A stretch of 64,000 bases of DNA, taken from contig NZ_JACSPO010000011.1 in the NCBI RefSeq assembly GCF_014837105.1, positions 1-64,000 on the forward strand. Direction: 5' to 3'. The stretch comes from Oceanitalea stevensii (GTDB lineage Bacteria > Actinomycetota > Actinomycetes > Actinomycetales > Actinomycetaceae). A model generated the notes under the pieces. That model was not told the origin of the DNA. It worked only from the letters and a program-made list of their open reading frames with translations, and made no database searches. Positions within the stretch are counted from its first letter, which is position 1. Every line of letters starts with the position of its first letter. Positions 42,439-53,207 of the stretch are shown piece by piece. The position numbers and the translations under genes were made by a program.

Positions 42439-42786
42439 ATGAGCACGACACCGGCACGCAGCGAGTGGCTCCGCGGGGCGCTCGAGCTCTGCGTGCTCCG
42501 CACGCTGTCCCACGGGCCCACCTACGGGTACGCCATCGCCGCCCAGCTCGCCGAGGCAGGCTTCGGTGACATCAAGGGCGGCACCCTCTACCCCTTGCTG
42601 GGCCGCCTCGAGAAGAACGCGCTCGTCACCGTCGAGTGGCGAGCCGGCGAGGGCGGTCCGGGCCGCAAGTACTTCGCTCTCACCGACGAGGGCCGGGCGG
42701 CACTCGACCAGGGCACCGCCCAGTGGCACGCCTTCGCGGCGACCGTGGCGGCGCACCTGACCGGCACGCCCGTCCCGTCCCGCTGA
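42439..42786 (+). CDS. PadR-family transcriptional regulator
   Basis: 115 residues. The PadR winged helix is complete: LRGALELCVLRTLSHGPTYGYAIAAQL, GGTLYPLLGRLEKNALV and GPGRKYFALTDEGRAAL. It lies 42 bp before a gene for a HAAS-type membrane protein, a common PadR partner. The upstream gap holds an A/T-richer segment with ACTAGTTAGT, a plausible promoter/operator region. No strong ribosome site precedes the ATG, so the message may be leaderless. Confidence 0.92.
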   Translation: MSTTPARSEWLRGALELCVLRTLSHGPTYGYAIAAQLAEAGFGDIKGGTLYPLLGRLEKNALVTVEWRAGEGGPGRKYFALTDEGRAALDQGTAQWHAFAATVAAHLTGTPVPSR

Positions 42787-42828
42787 CACCACCCTGCCTC
42801 ACGGCACCCACAACTCCGAGGAGACGCC

Positions 42829-43596
42829 ATGGACACCACCGCGAGCGGCACGACCGCCCAGCACGAGGTCTGGCACCGCCCCTTCGTCAAGGACCACCAG
42901 CGCTGGTGCGACGACTTCGTCCTTGAGCTCCGGCTCCGCGACGTGCCCGGACCGGTGATCGGTGACCGGCTGGCCGAGGTCGAGGCCCACTGCACCGACA
43001 CCGGGGAGAGCCCGGACGAGGCCTTCGGCGACCCCAGGGAGTACGCCCACCAGCTGGGGCAGGACCGCTCGCCGGAGCTCACGGCCGGCGTGTGGCGGGT
43101 CGCGCTCGTCGCGGCGCTGCAGATCGTCGCCCTGCTCGTCGGCACGTCCGCGGCCTTCTCCTGGGCGCGGGGCGAGGAGCTGTCCTACAACGTCGTCCAG
43201 CTCGTGGCCGTGGCACTGCTCGCCGCACTGCTGCTCGCGCTCCCCGTCCTCCTGCGCCCGCTCGTCGCGCGGCCGTGGGCGGTCGGGGTGCCGCTCGCGC
43301 TGCTCACGACGGCGGCGGGCGTCGGGTCGGCAGCGGCCGGGCGCCTGGACCTGCCCGCGCTCGTCACGCTGCCTCCGGCAGCCGTCGCGGTCGCCCTCTT
43401 CGTCGTCGTCGTGGTCCTGGCCGTCCTCGAGCACCGCGAGCTCACCGCCGACGACGACCAGGTCACCTCCCCGCTCGCGCCGACACCGGGTGCGTCCGCC
43501 GGGCCGGGCCGGGGCCACCTCGCGGCCCTCCTGCCCGCCGTCCTCGTCCCCCTCGCCTACGTGGTCCTCGCGGTCCTCCCGTGGGTCCTGCCCTGA
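42829..43596 (+). CDS. HAAS-domain membrane protein paired with PadR
   Basis: 255 residues from ATG 42829, with GAGGAG upstream. The N-terminal 80 residues (FVLELRLRDVPGPVIGDRLAEVEAHC; EAFGDPREYAHQL) match the HAAS/permease-prefix helical domain, and about six membrane helices follow. Such proteins travel with PadR regulators and are thought to sense or relay signals. No further gene follows on this strand; the next gene is convergent, with one base between stops. Confidence 0.8.
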   Translation: MDTTASGTTAQHEVWHRPFVKDHQRWCDDFVLELRLRDVPGPVIGDRLAEVEAHCTDTGESPDEAFGDPREYAHQLGQDRSPELTAGVWRVALVAALQIVALLVGTSAAFSWARGEELSYNVVQLVAVALLAALLLALPVLLRPLVARPWAVGVPLALLTTAAGVGSAAAGRLDLPALVTLPPAAVAVALFVVVVVLAVLEHRELTADDDQVTSPLAPTPGASAGPGRGHLAALLPAVLVPLAYVVLAVLPWVLP

Positions 43597-43597
43597 C

Positions 43598-45316
43598 CTA
43601 CTGGTAGGTGATGAAGTGGGGCACGGGGTCGACCTGGGAGATGGTCTGCTCCGGGGTGAGCATCGGGGAGTCCTCGTCGTAGAAGTTCTTCCAGCCCCAC
43701 CACTCGATGTCCGGGCCGTGCTCGTGGAGCGTGCGCCACGTGTCCTGCTTGGCGCCCTGGCCGCCCTGGCCGTCGGCGTGGACGAGGACGGCGAGCTCGC
43801 TGCGTGAGAGGTCCACCTCGGGCACGGTCTGGATCATCCGCACCTGGAACTGGTGGAGGACGAGCATCTTCTGCGGCAGGTCGCGCTCGCGGGTGAAGTC
43901 GGCGAGCCAGTCGACCACCTCGTTGACCTCCTCGGCGGTCACGGAGCCGATGCGGACCATGTGCTGCTCGTCGGGCCCGAGGTTCCACTCCGGGTCCAGC
44001 GCCAGACCGACGTGGGGCAGCTCGAGGAGCTCGGCGTAGTGCTGGGCCTGCTCGAGGAAGGAGGCGCGGCCGGGCTGGAGGTCGAGGACGACGTACTGGC
44101 CGGCCTCCCCCGCCGCCTCGACGAGCGGGCGCAGGTCCTCCGCGGGCCACTCGTTGGAGTAGTTGCCGTCGTCGCCCGCACTGGAGGAGGCGACCGTCGC
44201 GATGATCTCCAGGGCCGGGACGACGGTGTCGTCCACGAGCTCCTCGTAGGGCTGCGCGTGCTCCTGCGCGCGGGCGATCGTCGCCTCGGTGCCCTGCTCG
44301 CCGAGCACGCCGAGGGCGGGCGTCACCGGGCTGCCGTACAGCGCGACGTAGCGCTTGCCGGGGAAGACGAGCTGCCCGCCGCCGGGCAGCTCGACGCCGG
44401 TCGCCGCGGTCGCGGCGCGCCAGGCGAGGGTCTCGTCGTCACCGAAGGCGTCCCCCAGCCCGACGACGTGGTCCGGCGCCGCCTCGCTCAGCGCGGTCAC
44501 CGACTCGCTCGTGGCCCGTGGGTCCCCGCCGGGCACGACGGCGACGTCCGCACCGGCAGCGCGTGCGGTGGCCGTGGCCACCAGCTCCTCCGGTGCGCCC
44601 GTCGTGAGCGCGAGGGTGCCGGTCACGGGCTCGGGAAGCTCGGTCGCGGGAAGCTCCTCGCCGTCGGCGGCCGCCTCGGACGTCGCCTCGGCGGCGCTCG
44701 TCTGCTCGGCGGTCGCGTCGTCCGCCGTCTGCTCGTCGGCGTCGTCCGCCGCGCCTGCTGCGAGGGCGAGCGGGGTGAGCGTCCCGCGCTCGAGCCCGAC
44801 GACGGCGGCCACCTCCTCGCCGTCGCCCACGTCGACAGGCTCCCCCGCGGGGAGGTCGAGGTGCTCGGCGAGCGCGGCGTCGTCGGCCGGGGCGGGGACG
44901 GCGACGACGTCGCCCAGCTCCTCGGGCAGCGCGACGTCACCGACCGTGAGCACCCAGCCGGCCTCGAGGCGGTCGAGCTCCTCGGTGAGGGCAGCGGCGT
45001 CGTCGTCGAGGAGGACGGGGGCGCCGAGGGCGAGGCTCGCGCTGCTCGCCCGCAGCCGGGAGGCCGGGTCGGCGTCGTCGGCGAGGACGACGACGGGTGC
45101 GTGGGCGAAGAAGGTGCGGCTCGCGGCGAGGGCGAGCTCGCCGTCGGCGCCGGGGAGGACGGCGGTGGCTGCCGGCTGCTGGACCGACCCGCGCTCGGGG
45201 GTCGGCTCGGCGGTCGGGGACTCGGCGTCGTCGGGGCCGTCCTCGCTCGAGCAGGCGGCGAGGACGAGGCACACGCTCACGGCGAGGGCCACGGCGCGGG
45301 TCGGACGTCGGCTCAC
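43598..45316 (-). CDS. Secreted lipoprotein, probable TIM-barrel-like C-terminal domain
   Basis: 572 residues from GTG 45316, with GGAGG upstream. The signal peptide ends in the lipobox LAACSS. The N-terminal half (about 45-300) resembles cell-wall-binding repeat-2-like Ala/Asp-rich domains and includes a Thr/Glu-rich insert (about 190-225). The C-terminal half (about 340-572) has features of a (beta/alpha) barrel: YVVLDLQPGRASF, HVGLALDPEW, KMLVLHQFQVRMI and WWGWKNFYDED. It may be a glycan-acting surface protein, but no catalytic family was identified. Confidence 0.75.
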   Translation of the reverse strand: MSRRPTRAVALAVSVCLVLAACSSEDGPDDAESPTAEPTPERGSVQQPAATAVLPGADGELALAASRTFFAHAPVVVLADDADPASRLRASSASLALGAPVLLDDDAAALTEELDRLEAGWVLTVGDVALPEELGDVVAVPAPADDAALAEHLDLPAGEPVDVGDGEEVAAVVGLERGTLTPLALAAGAADDADEQTADDATAEQTSAAEATSEAAADGEELPATELPEPVTGTLALTTGAPEELVATATARAAGADVAVVPGGDPRATSESVTALSEAAPDHVVGLGDAFGDDETLAWRAATAATGVELPGGGQLVFPGKRYVALYGSPVTPALGVLGEQGTEATIARAQEHAQPYEELVDDTVVPALEIIATVASSSAGDDGNYSNEWPAEDLRPLVEAAGEAGQYVVLDLQPGRASFLEQAQHYAELLELPHVGLALDPEWNLGPDEQHMVRIGSVTAEEVNEVVDWLADFTRERDLPQKMLVLHQFQVRMIQTVPEVDLSRSELAVLVHADGQGGQGAKQDTWRTLHEHGPDIEWWGWKNFYDEDSPMLTPEQTISQVDPVPHFITYQ

Positions 45317-45407
45317 GGGGAGGCCTCCAGGGGTCGGGTGCCCGACCACCCTACGTGGGGCGCCCCGCCGCGGCGCGGGGCGGCTGGAGGCTCCGTAGAA
45401 TCGGCGG

Positions 45408-45740
45408 GTGACCTCCTCCCCTCTCACCGCCGACGCGCTCGGACTGTCCGGGCCGCTCGGTGAGCGGGCGACCCTCCTGCAGATCTCCTCGGGCTTCTGC
45501 GCGCCGTGCCGGGCCGCGCGCGGCCTGCTCGCGCGCGTGGCGGAGACGACGCCGGGGGTGCGGCACGTGGACGTCGACGTCGCCCACGACACCGAGCTCG
45601 CCGCGCGCCTCGAGATCACCCAGACCCCCACCGTCGTCGTCCTCGACTCCGACGGCACCGTCGTCACGCGCTACGAGGGCGTCCCGCGGCTGGCCGCCGT
45701 GCGGGAGCTCCTCGACCGGCTCGCGCCCGCCGGCGCCTAG
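45408..45740 (+). CDS. Thioredoxin-family protein
   Basis: 110 residues from GTG 45408. The redox motif is CAPC (Cys31, Cys34) in SSGFCAPCRAARGLL, with the usual VDVDVAHDTELAARLEITQTPTVVVLDSDG containing the cis-proline. The sequence is soluble, so it acts in the cytosol as a thiol-disulfide exchanger. It is divergent from the lipoprotein gene (91 bp between starts). Its TAG stop overlaps the stop of the convergent winged-helix gene. Confidence 0.88.
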   Translation: MTSSPLTADALGLSGPLGERATLLQISSGFCAPCRAARGLLARVAETTPGVRHVDVDVAHDTELAARLEITQTPTVVVLDSDGTVVTRYEGVPRLAAVRELLDRLAPAGA

Positions 45741-46837
45741 GCACGCCGGACGGTCGCCCGCAGCGGCCGCTGGAGGAGCTCGCCGAGGCGGGCGACCTGG
45801 TCGTCGAGGAGCCCGGTGGGCGCCGGGCCGGCCTCGGCGAACCAGTCCACCGCGGCCTCGTCGCCGCACGCGGTCCACGTCCCGGAGACGACGCCCCCGG
45901 CCAGGACGAGGTTGGCGCCGCCGGTGACGGCGGCACGCCGGGCCGGCGGGACGACGTGCGCGTCGGCCGTCCCGGGGCCCAGCACCCACTGGTCGTGTCC
46001 CGGGAGGAGACGGACGGCGTCCGTCGGCACCGCCGCGTGCACGTCGTCGAGGTCCTCGCCGAGGCCGGCGGCACTCTCGCCCCCGACGTCCACGGTCGTC
46101 ACGCCGTCGAGCCCGGCGAGCCAGTCCCGGACCCGCCGGCGGCCGGCACCCAGGCCCTCCCCGAGCCAGTAGTGGACGCGCTCGGGCGTGGCCGGGCCGT
46201 AGCTGCGGAGGTAGGTGCGCACCGCGCGGGGCCCGGCGTCGTCGAGGTCGGGCAGGCCCGGCCAGCGGGGGTTGGCCTCGAGGCTGGCGAAGGTGACCCG
46301 GCCGCCGCGGTCGGGGCCGAAGCACAGGACGCCCTGCCAGGCGAGCGGCTTGAGGAGGGTGTCGTTGCCCCGGGCGATCGAGGCGTGGAGCGGGGCGAAG
46401 GCCGGGGTGGCGGCGACGGCGTCGGCGAGCTCGGTGCGGGTGAGCGGGCCGCCGGCGAGCGCCTCGCGCACGACGTCGCGCAGGGCCGGCCAGTCCTCCG
46501 GCGCGAGCCCGTAGTACTCCTGCCAGCTCGGCAGCTCCCACATGCGGCTCGCGCTGCGCAGCGCGAGGTGGACGGAGGCCTGGTCCGGCGTCATGAGGTG
46601 GGTGGCGCCGCGGAAGGCGTAGGTCTTCACCACCCGCCCGTCGGCGAGGGCGGCGGCGAGGTCACCGGCCCGCGACTGCTGCAGGCGCAGCCGTACGGCC
46701 AGCTCCGCAGCACCCAGGTCCTTGGCGACGACGGCGCCGAGCCGGCCGACGACGTCGTCCACCGTCCCGGTCCCGGTGGGAGCGAGAAGCTGTCGGCGCA
46801 GGCGCCAGGCCAGCGCCTGCGCCCAGGTCAGCGACAT
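45737..46837 (-). CDS. Winged-helix DNA-binding domain protein (AlkZ/YcaQ-like, HTH_42)
   Basis: 366 residues. Motifs of the HTH_42 family are visible: a front helix MSLTWAQALAWRLRRQLL, KTYAFRGATHLMTPDQ, RPTW-like parts replaced by YYGLAPEDWPALRDVVREAL, and PLAWQGVLCFGP, RTYLRSYGPATPERVHYWLG and LLPGHDQWVLGP. AlkZ and YcaQ are DNA glycosylases that unhook crosslinks or remove alkylated bases. The catalytic QxQ/QxD of AlkZ is not obvious here, so glycosylase activity is uncertain. Confidence 0.8.
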   Translation of the reverse strand: MSLTWAQALAWRLRRQLLAPTGTGTVDDVVGRLGAVVAKDLGAAELAVRLRLQQSRAGDLAAALADGRVVKTYAFRGATHLMTPDQASVHLALRSASRMWELPSWQEYYGLAPEDWPALRDVVREALAGGPLTRTELADAVAATPAFAPLHASIARGNDTLLKPLAWQGVLCFGPDRGGRVTFASLEANPRWPGLPDLDDAGPRAVRTYLRSYGPATPERVHYWLGEGLGAGRRRVRDWLAGLDGVTTVDVGGESAAGLGEDLDDVHAAVPTDAVRLLPGHDQWVLGPGTADAHVVPPARRAAVTGGANLVLAGGVVSGTWTACGDEAAVDWFAEAGPAPTGLLDDQVARLGELLQRPLRATVRRA

Positions 46838-46944
46838 GGCAGCAGGGTAGGGCGTCGGTACCGCGCAGGGGGACGGGATCCCCGTCGCCTGTCAGGCGCC
46901 GCGGCTGCCTACGTCGGCCGCCGTGGGCGGCGCCGCTCCGCTGG

Positions 46945-48024
46945 TCAGCCCGTGGACACGACGCGGACCACCGCGCGCTCGAGGTGGGGCACTCGCGTCC
47001 GCAGCCGCTCCTCGACCGCGCGACAGACATCGATGCCGCACTCGAGGGTGAGGCCGTTCTCCACACTGATCCCGACGTCCGCCTCGAGCCGGTGGCCCGT
47101 CCACCGGGCCCGCACCGCGTCCACCGCGACGACTCCCGCCACCCGACCGGACTCGGCCTCGAGCAGGTCAAGAGTCTCGGGCTCGACGCCGTCCATGAGC
47201 CGGCGCACGACCGTGCGCATGGAGCCGACGAGCACCGCGACGATGACGGCCGCGATGACGAGGCCGACGACCGGGTCGAGCCACGGAACGCCCGCCCACG
47301 CCCCGACGACACCGATGACGACGGCAAGGGAGGTCAGCGCGTCGGTCCTGGCGTGCTGCCCCTCGGCGACCAGCGCCGCGGAGCCGATCCGCCGGCCGGC
47401 ACGGATGCGGTAGACAGCGACGACATCGTTGCCGGCCGCGCCCACGAGGGCGGCGGCGAGCACCCACCCCAGGTGGGTCATGTCGCGCTCGGTGCTGAGG
47501 GCACGGACCGACTCCCACACGATGAGAGCCGCCGACAGCGCGACGACGAGCCCGATGAGGAGTCCTACGAGGTCCTCGGCCCGGCGGAAGCCGTGGCTGT
47601 AGCGCCGGGTCGCGGGACGCCGGCCGAGCCGGAAGGCGATGATGAGCGGGATGGTCGTCGCAAGGTGGCCGAGGTTGTGAAGGGTGTCGGCGAGCAGTGC
47701 GACCGAGCCACTGAGCCAGACGATGATCAGCTGGAGCACGGCAGTGGTGCCCATGCCCGCCAGGCTCACCCACGCGGCGCGGATCCCGATCGCGCTGCTC
47801 TCCTCTGCGGTCCGGATGGTCTCGCTGTGGTCGTGGCTGTGCGGCACCAGGGCATGGCGCAGCCGAGCCCACGGGCCGCCGTGCCCGTGCTCGTGGCTCG
47901 TGCCGTGCGCGTGGCCGTGGTCGTGGCCGGTCTCGTGGTCGTGGCCGTGGTCGTGCTCAGGGCCATGGCCGTCCTCGTGGCCGACACGCGGGCCGTCGAG
48001 CCCTGGCTGCAGTGACGCGTTCAT
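46945..48024 (-). CDS. Cation diffusion facilitator (CzcD/ZitB-like) metal exporter
   Basis: 359 residues. The first 60 residues carry a long His/Asp/Glu metal-binding run (GHDHETGHDHGHAHGTSHEH). Six helices follow, with HNLGHLATTIPL in helix 2 (His/Asp-type site) and EGQHARTDALTSL in helix 5, the paired site of CDF proteins. A cytosolic ferredoxin-like C-terminal domain completes it. It exports Zn2+ or a similar metal in exchange for protons. It is divergent from an ArsR-type sensor with 57 bp between starts, which probably controls it. Confidence 0.92.
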   Translation of the reverse strand: MNASLQPGLDGPRVGHEDGHGPEHDHGHDHETGHDHGHAHGTSHEHGHGGPWARLRHALVPHSHDHSETIRTAEESSAIGIRAAWVSLAGMGTTAVLQLIIVWLSGSVALLADTLHNLGHLATTIPLIIAFRLGRRPATRRYSHGFRRAEDLVGLLIGLVVALSAALIVWESVRALSTERDMTHLGWVLAAALVGAAGNDVVAVYRIRAGRRIGSAALVAEGQHARTDALTSLAVVIGVVGAWAGVPWLDPVVGLVIAAVIVAVLVGSMRTVVRRLMDGVEPETLDLLEAESGRVAGVVAVDAVRARWTGHRLEADVGISVENGLTLECGIDVCRAVEERLRTRVPHLERAVVRVVSTG

Positions 48025-48081
48025 GCTTCCAAAACTACCTGCTCATCCATGCAGATAACGACACGCCGCTAGGCTGGACGT

Positions 48082-48459
48082 GTGCACGACGAGCCGATAC
48101 GCCCCGTTCCCGACGACGAGCACGCGCAGATCGCAGCCGACCGCTTCCGGATGCTGTCCGACCCGACGCGCGTCAAGATCCTCTGGGCGCTCTTCCAGGC
48201 CGAGTCCAACGTCAACACCCTCGCCGAGAACGTCGGGGCAACACCCGCCGCGGTGAGCCAGCACCTCGCCAAGCTCCGGCTCGCCAGCCTCGTGAGGACG
48301 CGACGCGACGGCACCTTCGTCTACTACTCGGCCACGGACGCCCACGTCCACCGCCTGCTGGCCGAGTCTCTCTCGCACGCGGAGCACGTCACCGGCGTGG
48401 CCGCCGGAACCGACGCCCACAGCTACCGGGCGGCAGGTCGCGTGGCAGACTCCCGATAG
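48082..48459 (+). CDS. ArsR/SmtB-family metal-sensing repressor
   Basis: 125 residues from GTG 48082. The winged helix (FRMLSDPTRVKILWALFQ; VGATPAAVSQHLAKLRLASLVRTRRDGTFVYYSATD) is clear. The last helix has DAHVHRLLAESLSHAEH, with Asp/His positions like the alpha-5 metal site of SmtB/NmtR-type sensors, and further His lie in the tail (DAHSY). It should release DNA on binding Zn, Ni or Co. The divergent CDF exporter is the expected target. Confidence 0.92.
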   Translation: MHDEPIRPVPDDEHAQIAADRFRMLSDPTRVKILWALFQAESNVNTLAENVGATPAAVSQHLAKLRLASLVRTRRDGTFVYYSATDAHVHRLLAESLSHAEHVTGVAAGTDAHSYRAAGRVADSR

Positions 48460-48585
48460 GCCCCGGCGGGCGAGCGGGTGCACACCGCGGGCCGTCAGCG
48501 AACCGCGGATACTGGCACGACCGTCGCCCGCGCCCTAGCGTGTGACCGTGCCCCTCGACGCAACCCCGCCCCTCGCGGGTGCCGC

Positions 48586-48957
48586 ATGACACTGCGACTG
48601 GACGCCGGCTCCCCGGAGCCGCCCTTCGCGCAGCTGCGCGCCCAGCTCACCGCGCAGATCGGTGACGGGACGCTACGCCCGGGCGACCGGCTGCCGACGG
48701 TGCGCGCGCTGGCGGACGAGCTCGGCATCGCGCCGAACACCGTCGCGCGGGCCTACCGCGAGCTCGAGGCGGACGGCCTGCTCGTGGGCCGGGGCCGGGC
48801 GGGCACCTTCGTCACCGACCCGGCGGCACGCGGGGGCGCCGACGACGACCACGCGGCGGCCGAGCGCGCCGCGGCGTCGTACGTGGAGGCGGTGCGCTCC
48901 CTGGGGCTGGACCCGCGCGAGGCCCTCGCCGTCGTGCGCCGGGCGCTCGGCGTCTGA
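48586..48957 (+). CDS. GntR-family regulator, short YtrA type
   Basis: 123 residues from ATG 48586. The GntR DNA-binding domain (PPFAQLRAQLTAQIGDGTLRPGDRLPTVRALADELGIAPNTVARAYRELEADGLL) spans about 11-67. A short helical tail of about 45 residues replaces the ligand domain, as in the YtrA group, which usually controls ABC transporters. It is convergent with a MarR gene, with one base between stops; the ABC exporter at 49530 is close but has its own MarR-linked operator. Confidence 0.9.
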   Translation: MTLRLDAGSPEPPFAQLRAQLTAQIGDGTLRPGDRLPTVRALADELGIAPNTVARAYRELEADGLLVGRGRAGTFVTDPAARGGADDDHAAAERAAASYVEAVRSLGLDPREALAVVRRALGV

Positions 48958-48958
48958 G

Positions 48959-49366
48959 CTAGTCGACCAGCCGGCGCAGCAGGCGGGCGAGCTCCTCGCG
49001 CTCCCGGGGGTCCAGCCGGCCGAAGAAGGCCGCGGCCTCGGCGCCGCGGAGCCGGTCCGCGGCCTCGTGGACCTCGCGGCCCTCGTCCGTGGCGACGACG
49101 AGCACGGCCCGGCGGTCGGCGGGGTCGGGCTGCCGCGCGACGAGGCCGCGGGCCTCGAGGGAGTCGACAACCTCGGTCGCCGAGCGCGGGGCGATGCGCA
49201 GGTGGGCGGCGACCTCGCTGAGGCGGGCGCCGTCGTGCCCGCACACCGTCCGCAGCGCCCGCGCCTGGTGCGGGGACAGGTCCCAGTCCTCCAGCGAGGA
49301 CCACATCCGGCGGCGCAGCGCGCGGCTCGCGTGCATGAGTGCTTCGCTGAGCTCGGGGTCGGCCAT
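48959..49366 (-). CDS. MarR-family regulator next to an ABC exporter
   Basis: 135 residues from ATG 49366, chosen because the frame further upstream overlaps the operator. The winged helix is complete: LSPHQARALRTVCGHDGARLSEVAAHLRIAPRSATEVVDSLEARGLVARQP and the wing DRRAVLVVATDEG. Divergent from the exporter gene at 49530, with a near-perfect palindrome at 49391-49411 just before its start, it is the probable repressor of both. Confidence 0.92.
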   Translation of the reverse strand: MADPELSEALMHASRALRRRMWSSLEDWDLSPHQARALRTVCGHDGARLSEVAAHLRIAPRSATEVVDSLEARGLVARQPDPADRRAVLVVATDEGREVHEAADRLRGAEAAAFFGRLDPREREELARLLRRLVD

Positions 49367-49390
49367 GGCCGCAACAGTAGCGCGCACCCA

Positions 49391-49411
49391 CATAGTGAGG
49401 TAACCTCGCTA
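49391..49411. promoter_or_regulatory. Candidate MarR operator
   Basis: Arms ATAGTGAGGT (49391-49400) and ACCTCGCTAT (49402-49411) pair at 9 of 10 positions around a single A. The site lies 25 bp upstream of the MarR start and about 120 bp upstream of the exporter start. Its AT-rich ends stand out in this GC-rich sequence and could also overlap a promoter. Confidence 0.7.
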
Positions 49412-49529
49412 TTGCGTGCGGCGCGACGGTCACGGCAGGACATCGCCGACCAGTCCCGCGCCCCGCCCCTGAACCGGTCCGACGGCACCCACACTCCGCC
49501 GTCGTCATTGAGAAAGCGAGGTGGCGCTC

Positions 49530-51353
<1,824 letters not shown>

Positions 51354-51390
51354 CGTCGCAGGCGCACGGCGGCGGCGGGGCTGGGCGCGG

Positions 51391-52161
51391 TCAGGCTCGG
51401 GTGGGGGCGAGCTCCTCCACCAGGGCGCGGACCGTCGTGGCGGTCTCCTCCCAGCCGTCCACGGCGATGCACCGGACGCCCATCGCCTTGACCGGGTAGT
51501 CGTTGCCGCCCTCGTCGAGGCGGTCGCCGATGAAGAGCATGTCGGCGAGGTCGATGCCGGTCTGCTCGGCCAGGCGGGTCATGCCGTAGGCCTTGTCGAC
51601 GCCCTGGCGGGTGATGTCGATCGACGTCGAGCCGCCGGAGCGGACCTCGAGCTCGGGCAGCAGCGGGGCGACGGCGGCGCGCAGCTGCTCCTTCTTCTCC
51701 CCCGTCGGGTCCCAGGCGCGCTTCGCGTCCAGCGGCGCCTGCTGGCCGAGGGCCGAGAACGTGATCTGTGAGCCGCGGTCCTCGAGGGCCGGTCCCCAGG
51801 TCTGCTCCTCCCACAGCCCCAGCCGCCGCGCCTCACGCTCGACGACGGCCAGCGCCTCGGCGCGCTCCTCGGCGGAGAGGTCGTGGGCGTAGACCTCACG
51901 GAGGTCGCCGTCGTCGTCGTAGCGGTAGTAGCGCGTGCCGCAGGTCGGCATGAGGTGCAGACGCGAGCGGGCGGCGTCGTCGAGCTCGAGCCGCTCGGTC
52001 ACCTGGGTGGTGAACTGCTCGAGCTGCCCGCCCGAGATGATGCACACCGGGACGACGGCGAGGAGCGCGGTGAGCGCCTCGGCCATCTCCGGGTGGATCG
52101 GGGACTTCGAGGGCGTGAGGGTGTCGTCGAGGTCGAAGGCGACCAGTCGGGCGGCAGGCAT
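51391..52161 (-). CDS. HAD-IIB hydrolase, phosphomannomutase-like
   Basis: 256 residues from ATG 52161; a TTG five codons upstream is less likely. HAD motif I is FDLDDTLTPSKSPI, motif II ISGG, and motif IV FIGDRLDEGGNDYPV. A type IIB cap with PTCGTRYYRYDDDGDL and GSQITFSALGQQAPLDAKRAWDP resembles eukaryotic-type phosphomannomutases. It probably acts on a sugar phosphate in the cytosol. Convergent with the exporter gene; AKR gene lies 29 bp upstream on the same strand. Confidence 0.88.
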   Translation of the reverse strand: MPAARLVAFDLDDTLTPSKSPIHPEMAEALTALLAVVPVCIISGGQLEQFTTQVTERLELDDAARSRLHLMPTCGTRYYRYDDDGDLREVYAHDLSAEERAEALAVVEREARRLGLWEEQTWGPALEDRGSQITFSALGQQAPLDAKRAWDPTGEKKEQLRAAVAPLLPELEVRSGGSTSIDITRQGVDKAYGMTRLAEQTGIDLADMLFIGDRLDEGGNDYPVKAMGVRCIAVDGWEETATTVRALVEELAPTRA

Positions 52162-52190
52162 CGGCTCAGGATACAAGCGCGCCCGGAGGC

Positions 52191-53012
52191 TCAGAACTCC
52201 TCGTGGGTGTCCGGGTCGTGGCTCTGCCGGCCGCGCTCGAGGCCGCTGATCTGCGCCATCTCCGACTCGCTCAGCTCGAAGCCGAAGACGTCGAGGTTGA
52301 GGCTCTGCCGGTCCGGGCTGGCGGACTTCGGGATGGGCAGGACGCCGAGCTGGACGTGCCAGCGCAGCACCACCTGCGCGGCCTCCACGCCGTGGCGGCC
52401 GGCGATCTGCTCGAGCGCCGGCTCGGTGAGGAGCGAGGCGCTGCGGGCCAGCGGACTCCAGGACTGGGTGAGCACGGTGCGCTCGGCGTCGGCGGCGCGC
52501 ATGTCGGCCTGCGTGAAGTAGGGGTGCAGCTCGATCTGGTTGACCGCCGGCGCCACGTCGGTCTCGGCGATGATCCGGTCCAGGTGCGCGGCGGTGAAGT
52601 TCGAGACGCCGATCGAGCGGACGACGCCGTCCTCGCGCAGCTTGACGAGCGCGCGCCAGGAGTCGACGTACTTGTCCAGGCGCGGCAGCGGCCAGTGGAT
52701 GAGGTAGAGGTCGACGTACTCGAGGCCGAGCTTCTTGCGGGACGTCTCGAAGGCGCGCAGCGCCTCCTCGTAGCCCTGGTCGCTGCCGCGGAGCTTGGTC
52801 GTGACGATGATCTGCTCACGCGGGACGCCGGACTCGGCGATGCCGCGGCCGACGGCCTCCTCGTTCTCGTACTTCGCGGCGGTGTCGATGAGCCGGTAGC
52901 CCATCTCGAGTGCCGTCCGCACGGCCTCGGGGGCCTCCTCGTCCATCGGCCAGGTGCCGAGGCCGATCGCGGGGATCCGGTTGCCGTCGTTGAGCGCGAG
53001 AGTCGGGATCAT
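52191..53012 (-). CDS. Aldo/keto reductase (2,5-diketogluconate reductase-like)
   Basis: 273 residues from ATG 53012; upstream codons are not protein-like. Family motifs are clear: IPAIGLGTWPMD, GYRLIDTAAKYENEEAVGRGI (catalytic Asp and Tyr), YLIHWPLP (His), VRSIGVSNF, NQIELHPYF and LPIPKSASPDRQ. It reduces aldehydes or ketones with NADPH. It lies downstream of the ole operon on the same strand, separated by 195 bp that contain one palindromic repeat, so it is probably a separate unit. Confidence 0.93.
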   Translation of the reverse strand: MIPTLALNDGNRIPAIGLGTWPMDEEAPEAVRTALEMGYRLIDTAAKYENEEAVGRGIAESGVPREQIIVTTKLRGSDQGYEEALRAFETSRKKLGLEYVDLYLIHWPLPRLDKYVDSWRALVKLREDGVVRSIGVSNFTAAHLDRIIAETDVAPAVNQIELHPYFTQADMRAADAERTVLTQSWSPLARSASLLTEPALEQIAGRHGVEAAQVVLRWHVQLGVLPIPKSASPDRQSLNLDVFGFELSESEMAQISGLERGRQSHDPDTHEEF

Positions 53013-53151
53013 GTGGCCATTGTGGCGCGCGGGGCACCGCACCCGCACCCGGCGCCCCCGGCCGGACCGACCGTGCGGCCCTTGAGTCCGCTGTGCCGGC
53101 GGTAGACCGGGCGCACGGTGGACCGGCGGGCGCACGGTGCGAGGAGGCGGG

Positions 53152-53180
53152 GCGAGATCCAGCTCTCGGCGCGAGGGAGG
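53152..53180. repeat. Palindromic repeat unit downstream of oleD
   Basis: GCGAGATCCAGCTCTCGGCG followed by CGAGGGAGG is a single unit of the family seen at 22431-22630 and 25965-26060. It is the closest relative of the unit at 56068-56094 inside oleBC: both read GCGAGATCCAGCT followed by CTCGGCG or GTCGGCG. Confidence 0.75.
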
Positions 53181-53207
53181 GCGGTGCGCAGTGCGCCGCC
53201 GCCGCCG

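Noticed and set aside
48025..48081. ArsR operator between the CDF and ArsR genes
   Set aside because: Short partial inversions such as CAT-CC-ATG are present, but none is convincing enough to list as a site.
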